This document shows positions 33,240-47,714 of a stretch of 64,000 nt of DNA, piece after piece. This stretch comes from Owenia fusiformis (taxonomy: Eukaryota > Annelida > Polychaeta > Sabellida > Oweniidae), in contig CAIIXF020000008.1 of the NCBI GenBank assembly GCA_903813345.2, forward strand, positions 2,985,341 to 3,049,340, given 5' to 3'. Position numbers and translations under genes: made by a program. Under the pieces are notes generated by a model that saw only the letters and a program-made list of their open reading frames with translations, did no database searches and was not told the DNA's origin. The first letter of the stretch is position 1. Each line of letters begins with the position of its first letter.

Positions 33240-36200
33240 CTATAAGGAGACCCCTTGGCTTCTTCAGATTTTAAAGATATGTGGCAGTTCAACGTCCGTG
33301 CCAATAATTTTCAATTTCACAACTTAAAGGGTGACGCATATCGTTTAGCAAATCGAACGCTCGTTTCTGGTGTTGCTCACCGTTTAGTATAAAAGGCCCG
33401 ATCCCGGAATAATACTCAAGGGTTCACAGGTTTGAGGTCGTTGTGTCAACACCTCTAACTGTTATATAGCATAAGTATATTATAGATCGTCACACATTTA
33501 TAAAAGGGTGATTTTTATTTTGACAAATCAATTCCACATTTATGGGCGAAGTTTCAGGATCATCTATTTGTGTATAATAAGGAAAAATTGGCATCTAAAT
33601 TTCCCCATAACGTAATAGCACACAGCTTGGCATATGAAATATCCTACAAATGAAACAAAGCAAGACAAACCGGTTTCTAATGCAAGGATTTATATTGGCT
33701 GTTGTACATGTATTCTTTGAACGCAATCACTCTTTGGATAACGTTTTCAAAATCATTATAAACGGATTACTTTATCTCAAAGACAATTTCAATAAACTGG
33801 ATTTTACAGAACTCCCCTTATTTCTTAAAAATGGACTGATCCAGTTGATTCGCCTAGAGCCGCCATATTGTTTTTATACGGGATGCTAATCGGAACCCTT
33901 TAAACATGTACATATTTACCTTATTTGCTCAATTTTTCTATTGTTACGTCTTTCAATTTATCATTCATATATCTCTGTATCTTCTTGTCAAACAACTCCT
34001 TTAATTCCCACTTATTTACGTACTGGTCAATTTTTTGTACAGGGGGTGCCGCTGGGACTCAAAATATCTACCCACATCTAGGGATTTTTCTCTAAAAATG
34101 GACCCACATCTAGTGTTTTTCTTTCAAAAATAGACCCACTTCAAGGTAATTTATAAAAAAAGACCCACTTCCGGCGATTTTTTCAAAAGCAGTACCCAGT
34201 TTTAGGATTTTTCAAAAAGTAGACCCTGTTCTAAGGATTTTTTCATCGAAATGTGACCCATATGTGTCCCCATATAGCCAATATATGGGAGTACCCCCCC
34301 CCCGGGTTCTGCTATAGAAGGTATTTTCTTTTCTCGCATATTTTTCTCTAACTTTCACTTGTTTTTCTATCTAATCCATCTATTGCCTAGTGTTTCTTAT
34401 AACTTTCAATTTGTACATCATTATTACCAAAGTTTCATATATTTTAATAAAGTAAATTGTGTAAATTTATGACATTTAAATCTCTCTTTTGTTGCAAATG
34501 TTTTACGTGACTTTTTGTCTGCTATTCTTTGTATTTTCAGTTTACGGGACCGGAGAAGTGCTTCCATTCTGTGACATTCAATGTCTTACATTTTTTTATT
34601 CCCAATTTCCCCAATCCATTTTAGAATGAGTATTAGCTTGCTTTACTCAATCTAATTCTCGCTTTGCGAGCTCATTCCCTTATTCCAGTTTTTAGAACGG
34701 GTATTGCTTGCTTTCCCCGAGTCTTTATGGCGTGCCTTGCAATGCCCATCCATATCACAATTTCTCTTTAACTTTGACATTCCCATTAACCTTTACCAGC
34801 AGTTTACGCACTGTTCCCGGGACCGTTCATTCTTCATAACCACTACTTTATTTCCATTCTAAACCCTTATGTTTCCCCAATAAATAAATATTAATTCCCC
34901 AACCTCCACCCCATTTCATAAGGTTTTTGCTTGCATCACCTTATGTTATTTGTGGATGTTTGCATGCATCATCCAACTTAATATAAATATATCTGAACGT
35001 AAGCTTGCTTCGTTCTTTGATTAAATTTTCACACGTCGCGAGCCACTAATCATGGCTAATTCATATAATCAATTTATCAAATTTTAATGATCATTAATCG
35101 CGATCTTAGTCCATGGTTAACTTATTAATAATTCAATCAAATATGATTAGTTCTAACCAATCATTTATTCCGAGTGTGACTCTGATCAGTGATTGTCATT
35201 GGTGACCATACAAGGGCCCGTGCACTCACCCATAGTAATGGCAACTATCATTTTACTTGATTCACAACTGGATCATAACTAGAAAACAGCAACCCCACGG
35301 AGTAGCAAATCCCAACGAACACTATACAAATCATGAATCTGTACAGTCACAATGTAATATTTACCATCTACTCGTCACTTCAATAAATATTTGAGATCAT
35401 TGTAGTATCATGTAACCATACTTTTCAAGATAACTCTAAGTAATGGCGAATTCCTGCTCTAGGCATCCATTTTGAATTTTCAGAGGCACAAATCAGAAAA
35501 ACAATGCCATAATTGTGATCTACTCTGAAATTCCTTCAATTTGAGTATAATATAGCCATACTTTTAAGAGATCAGAAAATAATTGTGAAATCCCACATTA
35601 CGCAGCCATTTTGAAATTTTTGAGGCCCGAATCAGAAAAACGATACAATATTTGCAATCTACTTTAAATTGCCTTTCATTTGAGTATAATAAAGCTATAT
35701 GCTTCAAAAATATCTCAAAATTAACGCAAAGTCCTATTTTCCCAACCCCCCATTCACGGCCCCTGGGCGTCAGGGTGAAAAACTCGGGATATATGTGAAA
35801 TAGATAGATGTTGTGAATATATTACCAACTTTTCAAATATCAATCTTTATTATTTTTGTTTAAAATGAAAAACATAAGATTTTTTGCAAAAAATTCCCGC
35901 CATTTTTAAACCGGCGGCCATCTTGAAAAAAAATTTTGCGTTAAACTATATACCAATATACATCTTTCCATCAAATATGAAGAAAATCTGTCGACTAGTA
36001 TTCGAGTTATCTTCCGGACAGACGGATGGACTGACTGACTGACGGACAGACGGACGGAGGGCTTCACTATGAATCCCTACTGAACTTCGTTCGTTAGGCA
36101 ATCATTACATGCTGTAACCAATTAAATTCTAAGGAATCACAATCATTGATACATACTACCTCTTCTGCACTTTAGACGCCTTCACACACTACCTACACTA

Positions 36201-38204
36201 GCTTTCCAACATTTATCTTTCTCCTTGTAGCCACAAATGCTACAGATATTTTCATTAGGAGGCCCGACATTTCATTAATATTATAAATTATTCCATTATA
36301 ATAATTAGTTTTCCTGGGATCGTATTGTCCCTCTTAAAATCGTATCCATTCAATAATTCGTATCGCCCCGGGGAGAAATAGTCTTGGAATCGTATTCACT
36401 CGAAAATCGAATTGATGAAAAAACAATCTTGGTAATCGTCCGTATTATAGGCCTTATCGTTAATCTACCGGGAACACTGTGCTTGGGAATACGGCACACA
36501 TGTTACTGCTTCTGTTATATCATTTCCCTCAGGGGATTGACAAGAAATGGTCAGACGCACTAAGCAGATCTAGACGGGGGCGTGGGGGTGCACGGCCACT
36601 CCCCCTAAAAAGTCCGAATTTTAACTGGAAATTTTTGAGACCCCCCCCCTATTCTTGCTATGGAATTGGTAAAAATGCACCAAATTTTTCGAAATTTTCT
36701 GGGGGTAGACCCCCCCTATTGTCGCGCTAGTTCGCGGCGCTCACTCATGCGGTTCGTTTCGCTCACATTTATTATCAACCCCCCCCCCCTTTACACAAAA
36801 TATCCTGGATCCTAGTGGCCGTCTTTTTATATATCTTTTCTTAATATTTCATTTACCATATTTCAAAACATATTTTGAAACATGTCATGAATGTTGACAA
36901 AACATGATCAGATTCTAATAGAAGTAGTAGAACACATACATCATTTTAAATGAGAATTGAACACATGAATTGAGAAAAACGGACTATTTTCTTCACTAAT
37001 AAGGAAATAGTGTCAGATATCGAGTACTGAACAATTAAAAAACAATAGGCCTACATAGAAAAACGTAAAGCATGGGTTTTGTTTTTCTAACCTATTTTAC
37101 TTTTGTCACCTGATATGTTTGCACAGTATCTTACATGGCTTAGGGATGTCGGAATTTAAGTTTAAGATTAGCGCTGAACTCACATTTTTTCACATGGTGC
37201 CTTTTTAGGTGGATCCCGGCTATGGAATTAATGGTTGAGAAATAGGGATCGAAACTAGCCATATATCATGTATATAATAGCTTTCTCCTGATGATCATTG
37301 TGAACTTTTGTGTTTTAAGGATTATGACGGAAGCTTTGCGGAATGATATTGACATGATTGACCATATATGGACTTTGAGATATTGTCTGTCCCACATTAT
37401 GTGAGACTGAATGCCCTATCTTGTATAAATATTGGAATAGTATCTACAACTATTTTTGATGTTATGAGTATTGGTTTATCAATTTATATTTTTTGTTTAA
37501 AATATATTGTTTATGTGGGGCCGGGAGGCATTAGACATTGTTTCTTTTCACGTTGGATTATGGTTTGGGATAGTTGGGAGTTTGTTTTCATAACGACTCA
37601 CTGGTGCGCACTTTTTCTTACTGTGTTCTGTACAATTTTTGGTCTTTCCTATTGGCATTTGTGCTTACATATTCCTTGAGTTTTTCATGCTCTTTCACCG
37701 TTGAATGAGATGTAAATGAAAAATATGCTTGTTCAGTTTTAATCCTTATTCTCTGTACTTTAAGACGATGTAACTTTTATTTAAATAAAAATGTAGATTT
37801 TATATGAATTCCACTTTTAATTAATAACTATGATGATCAGTTGTTACACGATTGTCCTCTTCACTTGAACTACACGATTCTATAAAAATGACCAACCACA
37901 AACATTTAAATAAAAAAAGTAATGGCCAATTAATTAATTTGTTTACTAGAATGTTAAGAGAAATAGAGAGAAAGTCTAACAAAAATAGAAAATACTCAGA
38001 GTGGGGTTTATTGCCATAGCTGGCTTGAGCTAGTAGCAGCATGGCCATTGTGATTAATGACTTAAATGAGTTTGACATTAATGTTGACTGGTTCTAAAGG
38101 ATTGGCAGTGACAATGAGTGATATACATTGTACTGACACGAGTAAAATTATTCTTTACACAGTGAAGCAACTGTTGTAACCTGTCATCATCACCGTGGCC
38201 CGCG
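33240..38204. other. Long noncoding stretch with degenerate repeats
   Basis: No gene is supported. At 34040-34310 there are about six loose units of 'gacccacttc..gatttttcaaaaa'. At 35440-36080 there are two copies of 'cagccatttt..aatcagaaaaac' followed by a gacggacagacggacgg run, a dispersed repeat. At 36300-36440 'cgtattc/aatcgtat' recurs. A TATAAAAGG at 33389-33397 points right but no gene follows. The 103-codon frame at 37368-37679 is hydrophobic and Cys/Phe-rich with no recognisable family. Confidence 0.55.
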
Positions 38205-38665
38205 CCGTGGAATAGCCTGACAACGGTAAAGTCAGATACCGTTGTCACAAATGGCGGGCATAACCGTCGTTTCAATTAGATTTTCATGAACTGTATGTTT
38301 AATTAATAGAGCACCTAGACTAAATTCCTTTGGATCAACAATCAATCAAAGTGTCTTAATACTCATTGTACAGTTTATAATGTTCTACCATCGAAATATA
38401 GTCTTTACCATATGCCGTTGCCTTTCTAAATTACTCAAATTCAGATTCCGTTGTCATTGACGATATCGAAGACGCTATATTGTGGTGATTCACGACACAA
38501 TTTGATCAAAATTAGGATTTCATATGAAACATCATGACACCATGCACAGAATTTGTGACGATAAAATCCCATGAAATGAGGACCAAGTGATTAAACAGTT
38601 GAAGCGACGGTTATGACCGCCATTTGTGACAACGGTATCTGACTGTAAAGTTGTCAGGCTATTCT
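38205..38665. mobile_element. Short element or inverted repeat with 70-bp arms
   Basis: aatagcctgacaac and gtcagataccgttgtcacaa at 38209-38250 recur inverted at 38605-38663, along with 'gcgggcataaccgtcg'. No coding frame. Consistent with a MITE; a target duplication was not found. Confidence 0.7.
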
Positions 38666-38800
38666 GGTGTGATTATAAAATTTAGTACTAGTACAAAGCA
38701 TCAACTTGATTGTACAGGTGTTTGACTAAAATTATCAGTCCATTTACACTTACCGGTCAAGTCAAGTAACTTAGTCAACATTCGATATTCGTATGTTCAT

Positions 38801-40058
38801 CAATACACGGTGCCCATGTCAAGCTGCGCGCCTACTTAGGCGCGCAGTTTGTTTCGATCACAAACTGCGTGCCTAAGAACATTGGATCATTTAAGTTGGA
38901 GTCTGTATTTTGAAACTTTATTTAAAAACATTTATCCTGCATTGTTTTCTTGTTCAATGCGTTCATTCTGTGGCGAATATACGAATCTTGCAAATACTAG
39001 CAAAAACGGTGTGCAAATGAATCTTAGTTTTAAAACATAAGCAGATTAATGGCATTTTCGTCACTGATTTAATGGGAATTTATACGTAAATCGATCTAGC
39101 ACTTTAAACATAAATGACAAATACTAAGACTCGTTTTATATTTAATTCCTAACACATTTATCATGTTTAATTCAAAATATTTCGAGATAAAACAGATAAT
39201 CAGGAGATTAAAAAGAAATAAACCACAAACTGCGCGCCTATTTTAGCCAGAAATTACAATCTGTGCGCATACACTATTAAAACTACATATTATCATTGGA
39301 ATTTCTACAGAGGTACGTGTAGGTGTTTTCGATGTAGCTTTGGAAATTTTGCTTTATCGTCAGATTTTATGAGATTTTCATATTGAAAGTCAAAATGTAT
39401 AATAGAAGTGACAATTAAGTTGGGAACGAAAAAAACATTTATTTTCAGATCACCATCTTGGTGGATGGACTCTCATAGTGTTTCAATTATGGAGTTCTAC
39501 TATTAGACACATATGTGCCTTGTATGGCGCTTATGTTTTCTAATAATACAAAACAAGCTTGGATAGGCAAGCAGTTTTTAAATATTAGGCACGCAGTTTG
39601 GGAAATACATGTGAATATAGGCGCGCAGTTTGACAAGAAAAATGTTTAAATCACGTTTATGGCGTATTATCGTTTTGAACACAAATTTTGCTGTTTTAAT
39701 CAGATGGAGTGATCCTATATATTCTAGCATACACAGACACAATGGCTGAATAAACGGCAAATGACGATAAAAAGACATAGATATAACTTTACACTGTAAA
39801 TTTTGAACACAGAAGTTACTTAAGACCCTTATATTGAGATAACTAGGTTTACATCGGGAAAAACATTGAGTACTATGAGTAAATTAAGTTCATCTTCACA
39901 GAATGGTACTATCTTTAGAACGAGACTAACCTTGTATTTTGGCTCTTTTTGGGAGTCGTGTCCTCCCCGTCTCACATTTTGAAATATGCGCGCAGTTTGT
40001 CAGAGTTTCAAATTGCGTGCCTAGTAGGCACGCTGCTTGACATGGGCATCGTGCAATA
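38801..40058. mobile_element. TIR element with repeated subterminal 'aaactgcgcgcct' motifs
   Basis: The end tgcccatgtcaagctgcgcg (38811) is inverted at 40029-40048. The motif caaactgcgcgcct or its complement occurs at least six times: near 38837-38875, 39230, 39590, 39620 and 39990-40030. Such arrays are usual for transposase binding near element ends. There is no transposase frame. Confidence 0.78.
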
Positions 40059-41697
40059 TTTACTAAGAATGGTGCCACAATTGAAGTAAACCTCTGTTTA
40101 ATTATTTTCAATATACTGTACCTATCAGCAAACGTGTAAATGTTAAAGGCCCCATGTAAAGTTTAAACCACTTTGGCTTATATTGTAGTCTTACCCAATG
40201 TTATCAAAGTGTGATATGTGAAACTTTTTTTTTAAATTTCAAAAAGTGGTTTTTGATAGACTTTTTGTTCCAAAATTTGTTAATTTATTTAAAACCAACT
40301 TTTAGAGGTCACTCATATCTTCTAATTAGCCACAATTCATACCAATGCATAGCATTCATCCTCCCATGTTTTTTGCCGAAAAATTAAGAAAATCGGTTGA
40401 TAAACAAGCGAGAAATGAACTTATCAGTTCATGAAAATGGTTCTGAGAAAAATGCATTTCAAAATTTTAATTCTCATAGAAACCAATGGTACAATGATAT
40501 CTAAAACATAATTTATTCTTCCTTTTAACCTGGTTAGACAATCAACATTGTTTTTTTTATGAAAATCTAGCATATTTAGAAAAGATTGACATCGAAAAAA
40601 AAAATTCAATTTTTTTTCAAAAAGTTTTTGTTACCTTAGTGACATCACTAATGTTTCAAAATATTTTTGATAAGCTAAAACATTGAAGTGGCCCATTAAA
40701 TATGACATTTTATTGTGTGTGTCTTTTGTTCAATCTTTGCATTGGTGTGAAAAAGATAATCTTTTTTGAAATGCATTAAGAAATATTTTATGATTAAGAA
40801 ATTTCAACTTATTTTGAAAAGTGGCGGGAAATTTGAATATTTGAGAAATGAAATGCTCACAACTTTTTTTCAAAAATTTTTTTTTGTTCAAAAATCTCTA
40901 AAATCACTTTTTAAGTCCTGACAAATAGTAAATGAATGATAAAAAAATATTTTCAAACTTTAGACGGGGACTTTAAATTTGATGTCCTGTTACATATTGG
41001 TGAAGCAATCTTGGGGATATGGCCTAAATTTCTAAATTTCCACTATGTCCCTGTATACCCCTACTTCAAAAGATGTATGTTATTTGTCATTTTTCATAAT
41101 GAATCAACCATAAATGTATTTTTTCTTGTTTACATACAGAATTAACTTTCTGTTTTCAAATATTGAAAGATGGTACTGCATTTATTTTTTCATGATATGG
41201 AGCAAACAAATGCGTGTCAATTTACACTGTAATATCCCACATACTTATATTTCAAGGTTAGTTTTGAAGAATAATCAAGAAAATCCATGTTTTCACATGA
41301 GTTCATCCTTGTCAAAGAACGTAAATGAGAATATGTGGTTTGAAAAACTAACAACATGTTTTAAGTTCTTACAATTCTTGGTTAAAACAAATATTTTGAA
41401 AGTTGTGATTTCGAATGTAATATCCAACTCAATGAAATTTGTTGATATTTGTGAATTTTTTCTATCGGAATGCACATTGCTGGATCACAGAACCTTGCCT
41501 TGTTCGAGATGCACGAAAAGTGTATTGTTAATACTTGACGTCGTTCTGATATTTGGATGTGATTGACGTTTTCGTTAATCTCCAACCACTGTAGCTTCCA
41601 ACTTAATTTTTGAAAGCCAAATATGATAGTCACGAATTGATATTTAAGTCACATGTTGATGCATACATCATGCGTGTACGTTATTATTATTATTATT
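40059..41697. other. AT-rich intergenic stretch, no recognised gene
   Basis: Open frames of 60-150 codons on both strands overlap one another and lack family motifs. The largest (41114-41566, plus) has overlapping minus-strand frames. I see nothing supportable here. Confidence 0.5.
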
Positions 41698-44022
41698 AGA
41701 CTCCAGATGAAAATCTGGAGTCTATTGCTTTTGCCAGTTTTCTTTATTATTATTAGACTCCAGATTGAAAATCTGGAGTCTATTGCTTTTGCCAGTTTTA
41801 TTATTATTATTATTATTCTTTCCGAACCAGTTTTCTCAGCAACTAGAAGACCTTACTCAAATCTACTTACAGGGTCAGTAAGGAGATGAGATCTAGTTTC
41901 TGGGAAATTAGGTTAAATTTTTATCTAGGTCAAAGGTCAAAATCTAGGTCAAATTTATAGTTTTCCTTATTTTTACGATTCTGACACTACACTTTAATAA
42001 TTTGCTTCAAAATTTTGTATACAGATAGCAAAGAGTGTGCTAATAGTGTTAGCCTTTTGCCGTCAGAAAGTATTTAGACCCACTTTTGAGATATGGTGTC
42101 CGAAAAGTAGGTCAAAATAAAGAGTTCTCCAAATTTAATGTATGAGTTATGAATTAAGAGTAGAATTTTCTCAGGAATCCGAATCTGCAAACCAAATTCC
42201 GATCCGGCTTTTGGTTCGGAAGTTATGGCGTTTTGAAAGCTCAAAAATCGCTAAATTTGGTGCCTATGTTAAGTCAATGGGAAAAAAGACTTTTTCGAAG
42301 TGTAAAATACAAGATATAGACTGAGTACAGCTTAATATAATGAATGCTTATAAAAGAAGGGAACCTCAAAAGCTACATAGCTTCAAAATTTGGACACCAA
42401 AATGCCTAGGTCAAAATCTAGGTCAAATTCATAGTTTTTCCTTATTTTAACGATTCTGACACTACACTTTAATAATTTACTTCAAAATTTTGTATACAGG
42501 TAGCAAAGAGTGTGCTAATAGTGTTAGCCTTTTGCCGTCAGAAAGTATTTTGACCCACTTTTGAGATATGGTGTCCGTAAAGTAGGTCAAAATAAAAAGT
42601 TCTCAAAATTTAACGTATGAGCTATGAATTAAGGGTAGAATTTTCTGAGGAATCTGAATCTGCAAACCAAATTTCGATCCGACTGCCGGTTTGGATGTTA
42701 TGGCGTTTTGAAATCTCAAAAATCGCTAAATTTGGTGCCCCATGTTAAGTCAACGGGAAAAAAGACTTTTTCGAAGTGTAAAGTACAAGATATAGACTGG
42801 GTACAGCTCAACATAATGAACTTTTGTAAAAGAAGGGGACCTCAAAAGCTACATAGCTTCAAAATTTGGACACAAAAATGCCTAGGTCAAAATCTACGTC
42901 AAATTCATAGTTTTTCCTTATTTTTATGATTCTGACACTACACTTTAATAATTTTCTTCAAAATTTTATATACAGGTAGCAAAGAGTGTGCTAATAGTGT
43001 AAGCCTTTTGCCGTCAGAGAGTATTTTGACCCACTTTTGAGATATGGTGTCCGAAAAGTAGGTCAAAATAAAAAGTTCTCCAAATTTAACATATGAGTTA
43101 TGAATTAAGAGTAGAATTTTCTCAGGAATCCGAATCTGTAAACCAAATTTCGATCCGACTTCCGATTCTAAAGTTATGGCGTGTCCGAAAAGTAGGTCAA
43201 AATAAAAATTCGCCAAATTTAACGTATGAGTTATGAATTAGGGGTAGAATTTTCTCAGGAATCCGAATCTGCAAACCAAATTTCAATCCGACTATCGGTT
43301 CCAAAGTCATGGCTCGAAAATCGCTAAATTTGGTGCCCCATGTTATGTCAATGAGAAAAAAGATTTTTTTGAAGTGTAAAATACAAGATATAGACTGAAT
43401 ACAGCTTAACATTCTGAAAGCCTATGAAAGAAGGGGACCCCGAAGCCTATCTAGCTTTAAAATTTGGACACCAAAATGCCTAGGTCAAAATCTAGGTCAA
43501 ATTCATAGTTTTTCCTTATTTTTGCGATTCTGACATTACACTTTAATGATTTACTTCGAAATTTTGTATACAGGTAGCAAAGAGTGTGCTTATAGTGTTA
43601 GCCTTTTGCCGTCACAAAGTATTTTGACCCACTTTTGAGATATGGTGTCCTAAAAATAGGTCAAAATAAAAAATTCTCAAAATATCCCTTATGAGTTATG
43701 AATTAAAGGTAAAATTTTCCCAGGAATCCGAATCTGCAAACCAAATTTCAATCCGACTTCCGGTCAAAAATTCCTACTTACCTACCTACCTACATACCTA
43801 CTTGGCTACCTACTTAGCTACCTACTTCTCAGCTACTTGGCTACCTACTCAGCTACTTACTCAGCTACCTACTCAGCTGCTTACTCAGCTACCTACTCAG
43901 CTACTTACTCAATTACTTAATCATCTACGTACTCAGCTTCCTACTCAGTTACTTACTCAGCTCTTTACTCAAGTAAATCAATCTGGAGTCTTAAATTGAA
44001 CTTGTTCAATTTACATGTCTAG
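41698..44022 (+). mobile_element. Helentron/HINE-like element A: terminal hairpins, 476-bp satellite core, 12-bp tail array
   Basis: The left end is a hairpin agactccagat/atctggagtct (present twice, 41698 and 41754). The core holds four copies of a roughly 476-bp unit; 'agcaaagagtgtgct' starts at about 42027, 42502, 42978 and 43576. A ctacttactcag array follows at 43775-43980. The right end is the hairpin ttaaattgaac/gttcaattta then catgtctagt. It sits in TTA repeats. The structure resembles bivalve pearl/HINE elements; that assignment is inference. Confidence 0.75.
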
Positions 44023-46251
44023 TTATTATTCTTCTTCCTCCTTCCCAGATTTCTCACCAACTAGAAGAGCTTACTTTAAGCTGCTTACATGATTAACTAG
44101 GGAATGTATCTGGGATGATGGGAAATTAGATCAAATTTTTATCTAGGTCAAAGGTCAAGAACTAGGTCAAATCCAGTACTTTGTCACTTTTTCCCATTAT
44201 CTCAGTCGTCCTTCAATATTTTTGATCCTGGTTTTTTTCATTGTGTTCCTCATAAAAAAGTAGAAAACCTAGGGTCGATTTAGTTTTTTGGTATCTCAAA
44301 CCGATTTCGAGATATCAGTGTCCGAAAACGAGGTCCAAAACAAATTTCACCGAATCCAATGTCGAGGATATCAGTCTTATAGGACATTTTGTCAGGATTC
44401 AGAATCTGAAAACCAAATTTCGATCTGACTTCCGGTTCAGAAGTTATGGCGTTTTGAAAATTCAAAAATCGCTAAATTTGGTGCCCCATGTTAATTCAAT
44501 GGGAAAAAATATTTTTTTGAAGTGTAAAATACGAGATATAGACTAAGCACAGCTAAACATAATGGAAGCCCATAAAAGAAAGGGACCACAAGACCTTCTT
44601 TTCATAAAAATTTGGACACCAAAATGCCTAGGTCAAAATCTAGGTCAAATTCAAAGTTTTAACTTATTTTTGCGATTCTGACACTACAGATTAATTATAT
44701 TCTTCGAAAATTTGTATACATGTAGCCAAGAGTGTGCTAATAGTGTTAGCTTTTTGCCGTCATAAAGTATTTTGACCCACTTTTGAGATATGGTGTCCGA
44801 AAAGTAGGTCAAACTAAAAAGTTCTCCAAATTTAACGTATGAGTTATGAATTAGGGGTAGAATTTTATCAGGAATCTGAATCTGCAAACCAAATTTTGAT
44901 TTGACCTCCTGTTCGGAAGTTATGACGTTTTGAAAGCTCAAAAATCGCTAAATTTGCTGCCCCATGTTATGTCAATGGGAAAAAAGATTTTTTTTACGTG
45001 TAAAATACGAGATATAAACTGAGTACAGCTTAATATAATGAAAGCCTATTAAAGAAGGGGACCTCGAAGGCTACTTAGCTTCAAAATTTGGACACCAAAA
45101 TCCCTAGGTTAAAATCTAGGTCAAATTCATAGTTTTTCCTTATTTTTGCGATTCTGACACTATATTCAAATGATTTGCTTTAAAATTTTGTATACAGGTA
45201 GCAAAGAGTATGCTCATAGTGTTAGCCTTTTGCCGTCAGAAAGTATTTTGACCCACTTTTGAGATATGGTGTCCGAAAAGTAGGTCAAAATAAAAACTAT
45301 CCAAATTTAATGTGTGAGTTATGAATTAAAGGTATAATTTTCTCAGGAATCCAAATCTGCAAACCAAATTTCGATCCGACTTCTTGTTCTGAAGTTATGG
45401 CGTTTTGAAATCTCAAAAATCGCTAAATTTGGTGCCCCATGTTAAAGCAGTGGGACCGAATAATTTTTTTGAAGTGTAAAAATACGAGATATAGAATGAG
45501 TACAGCTAAACATAATGAAAGCCCATAAAAGAAGGGGACCTCAAAAGCTACTTTCCTTCAAAATTTGGACACCAAAATACCTAGTTCAAAATCTAGGTCA
45601 AATTCTTAGTTTTTTCTTATTGTTGCAATTCGGACACTACACTTCAATGATATTCTTCGAAATTTTGTATACATGTAGCAAAGAGTGTGCTCATAACGTT
45701 AACTTGTTGCCGTCAAGAAGTGTTTTGACCCACTTTTGAGATATGGTGATCGAAATGTATGTCAAAATAAAAAGTTCTCCAAATTTAACGTATGAGTTAT
45801 GAATTAGGGGTAGAATTTCCTAAGGAATCCGGATCTGAAATTAAAATTGCAATCCGACCCCCGGCTAAGATTCTAAGCCATTTTGAAGTTTGAAATTCGC
45901 ACTTGCCAGTATTCACGATGCAGATTGATCAAATAAACTTTCAAAAATTCCTACATACCCTACTTTACCTCCCTACCTACTCAGCTACTTATTTGACTAC
46001 TTACTCAATTGCTTAATTAGTTATTACTTACTTAGCTACTTACTCAGCTACTAACTCAGGTACTTACTCAGCTACTTACTCAGCTACCTACTCAGCTTTT
46101 TACTCAGTTACTTACTCAGCTACTTACTCAACTACTACTAAGGTACTTACTCAGCTAATTACTCAGTTAATTACTCAGCTCTTTACTGATCTATCTAGGT
46201 AAAATAAATCTGGAGTCTTAAATTGAACTTGTTCAATTTCACAAATCTAGT
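44023..46251 (+). mobile_element. Same satellite-bearing element, copy B, directly abutting A
   Basis: Begins at 'cttcttcctccttcccagat' without the left hairpin, so it is 5'-truncated or a tandem dimer partner. The core has units with the same landmark at about 44724, 45200 and 45678. The ctacttactcag array is at 45955-46195, and the right hairpin ends in aatctagt. Open frames such as 43691-43999 are translations of the 12-bp arrays. Confidence 0.75.
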
Positions 46252-47398
46252 TATTATTATTATTATGTTTATTAATCCATCATTTTTGATGAGTACATTT
46301 TAGTTTAGTAACATATAATACATATGAAATTATCATTTTCATTTATACATTATATGATGTGAGATAAGATTTATAGTACAGATTAAAATTACATGTATAT
46401 TACTTTATATTAACTGTCGAATACATGCCGACTTACATTTATATAAATATCGTATCGGAATTGAGTATGATATTAGTCGAGGCTTAAACAAAGCAATAAA
46501 ATTACGTGAAATCTTTTGTGAAAATTCGAACGATTTTTCAAGAATCCTCCTTCAAAGTGTTACCACAGTGCTCCCCAGGAGTGGAAATTTCGTAAAAATA
46601 ATAGCGGGTTGTTGGAATTTTTGTTTGAGTTTATAGCTCAGCATCTATAAATTTAAAAATGTGTCGCCTCATTGAGAGGTACATGCAGATTTTGGCGATC
46701 TATCATTATAAAAGGCTAAATTTGGTGCAAAAACAGGAGTTGACACGCTTACATTTGGAATTGAAATTTCCTACATAATTGTCGACTCATGTTTAAAAGT
46801 CATGAAAACAAGGTTGAACACAAAACAATGACCTAGTTACTGTCCATTTAGCATGGGATCACTAAGGGAAATATTATTAATGACTTAAATCGTTAACGGT
46901 TAAGTTGTATTCCATGAAACTTATCAATTTAAAAATGCAAAATGTTCAATTTTGTTTTTCAATTATAAAAATGGCACCTGTAGAGAACAACGTTTACAAA
47001 ATTATTTAAAACGGAGATATTTACTTATGTAACATTCGTTGGCATGTGTCAGGGAGTAAATAAGGAGAATATGCATTTGATTCTATATCTTGTTCCCAAA
47101 GGAGTTTGTTTCTTAGCTACTTTTATCATATCGAACTCAAATATTTCGAATGCTTATTTGAGAACGCTTTGTTGAGACTGGATTCGAGATGTACTCAAAA
47201 TTAATACGTTAAAATGTGTATTATCATCTTAATATCCACCTCACAAATTATTTTGGAAATTAAAGATGTACGATTTTTGAGATTTTTATTTTCGAATGTT
47301 GACTTAGTTACTCGACTTGACTGTTACATCAACTTACAGGTCAATAAATATATATCCAATATTATATTATATCCAATAAATCAAATAAATTATAATTT
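46252..47398. other. Intergenic, no recognised gene
   Basis: AT-rich sequence after a TTA microsatellite. I see no conserved frame. The 161-codon frame starting at 47214 runs into the TIR of the next element and owes its length to it. Confidence 0.5.
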
Positions 47399-47714
47399 CA
47401 CCCTGGGTATAGTCTGTCACGTGACTTCATGGATGACGTGTGCGCGAGTGATTCGCATTTTCTTTCGCTTGAGGTTTGTAATCACACTTTTTACATGTTT
47501 TAAGATTTTGTATCTCTGTGAAACTTGTCCCGTACCATCAATGTCTGAAGACGATCTAATTCACCAAATATCTCATCCAAGCGTGTCCCGGTTAAAGAGA
47601 AATTCGCACTTTTGTGTCTCGCAAAATGACGTGTGCGCGAGTAAATCGAATTTTACGAAGGATGGGTGCGCGAGTCTAACATATCTATATTCATTTTAAA
47701 CAATTCTGCAAGCT

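Noticed and set aside
33389-33397. TATAAAAGG as a promoter
   Set aside because: It points away from the methyltransferase gene and no supported gene follows on the plus strand.
37368-37679. 103-codon plus-strand frame
   Set aside because: No recognisable family, no splice or promoter context, composition as expected of AT-rich chance frames.
43691-43999. Frame rich in TYLxTYL and LPTQLLTQ repeats
   Set aside because: Translation of the 12-bp ctacttactcag array.
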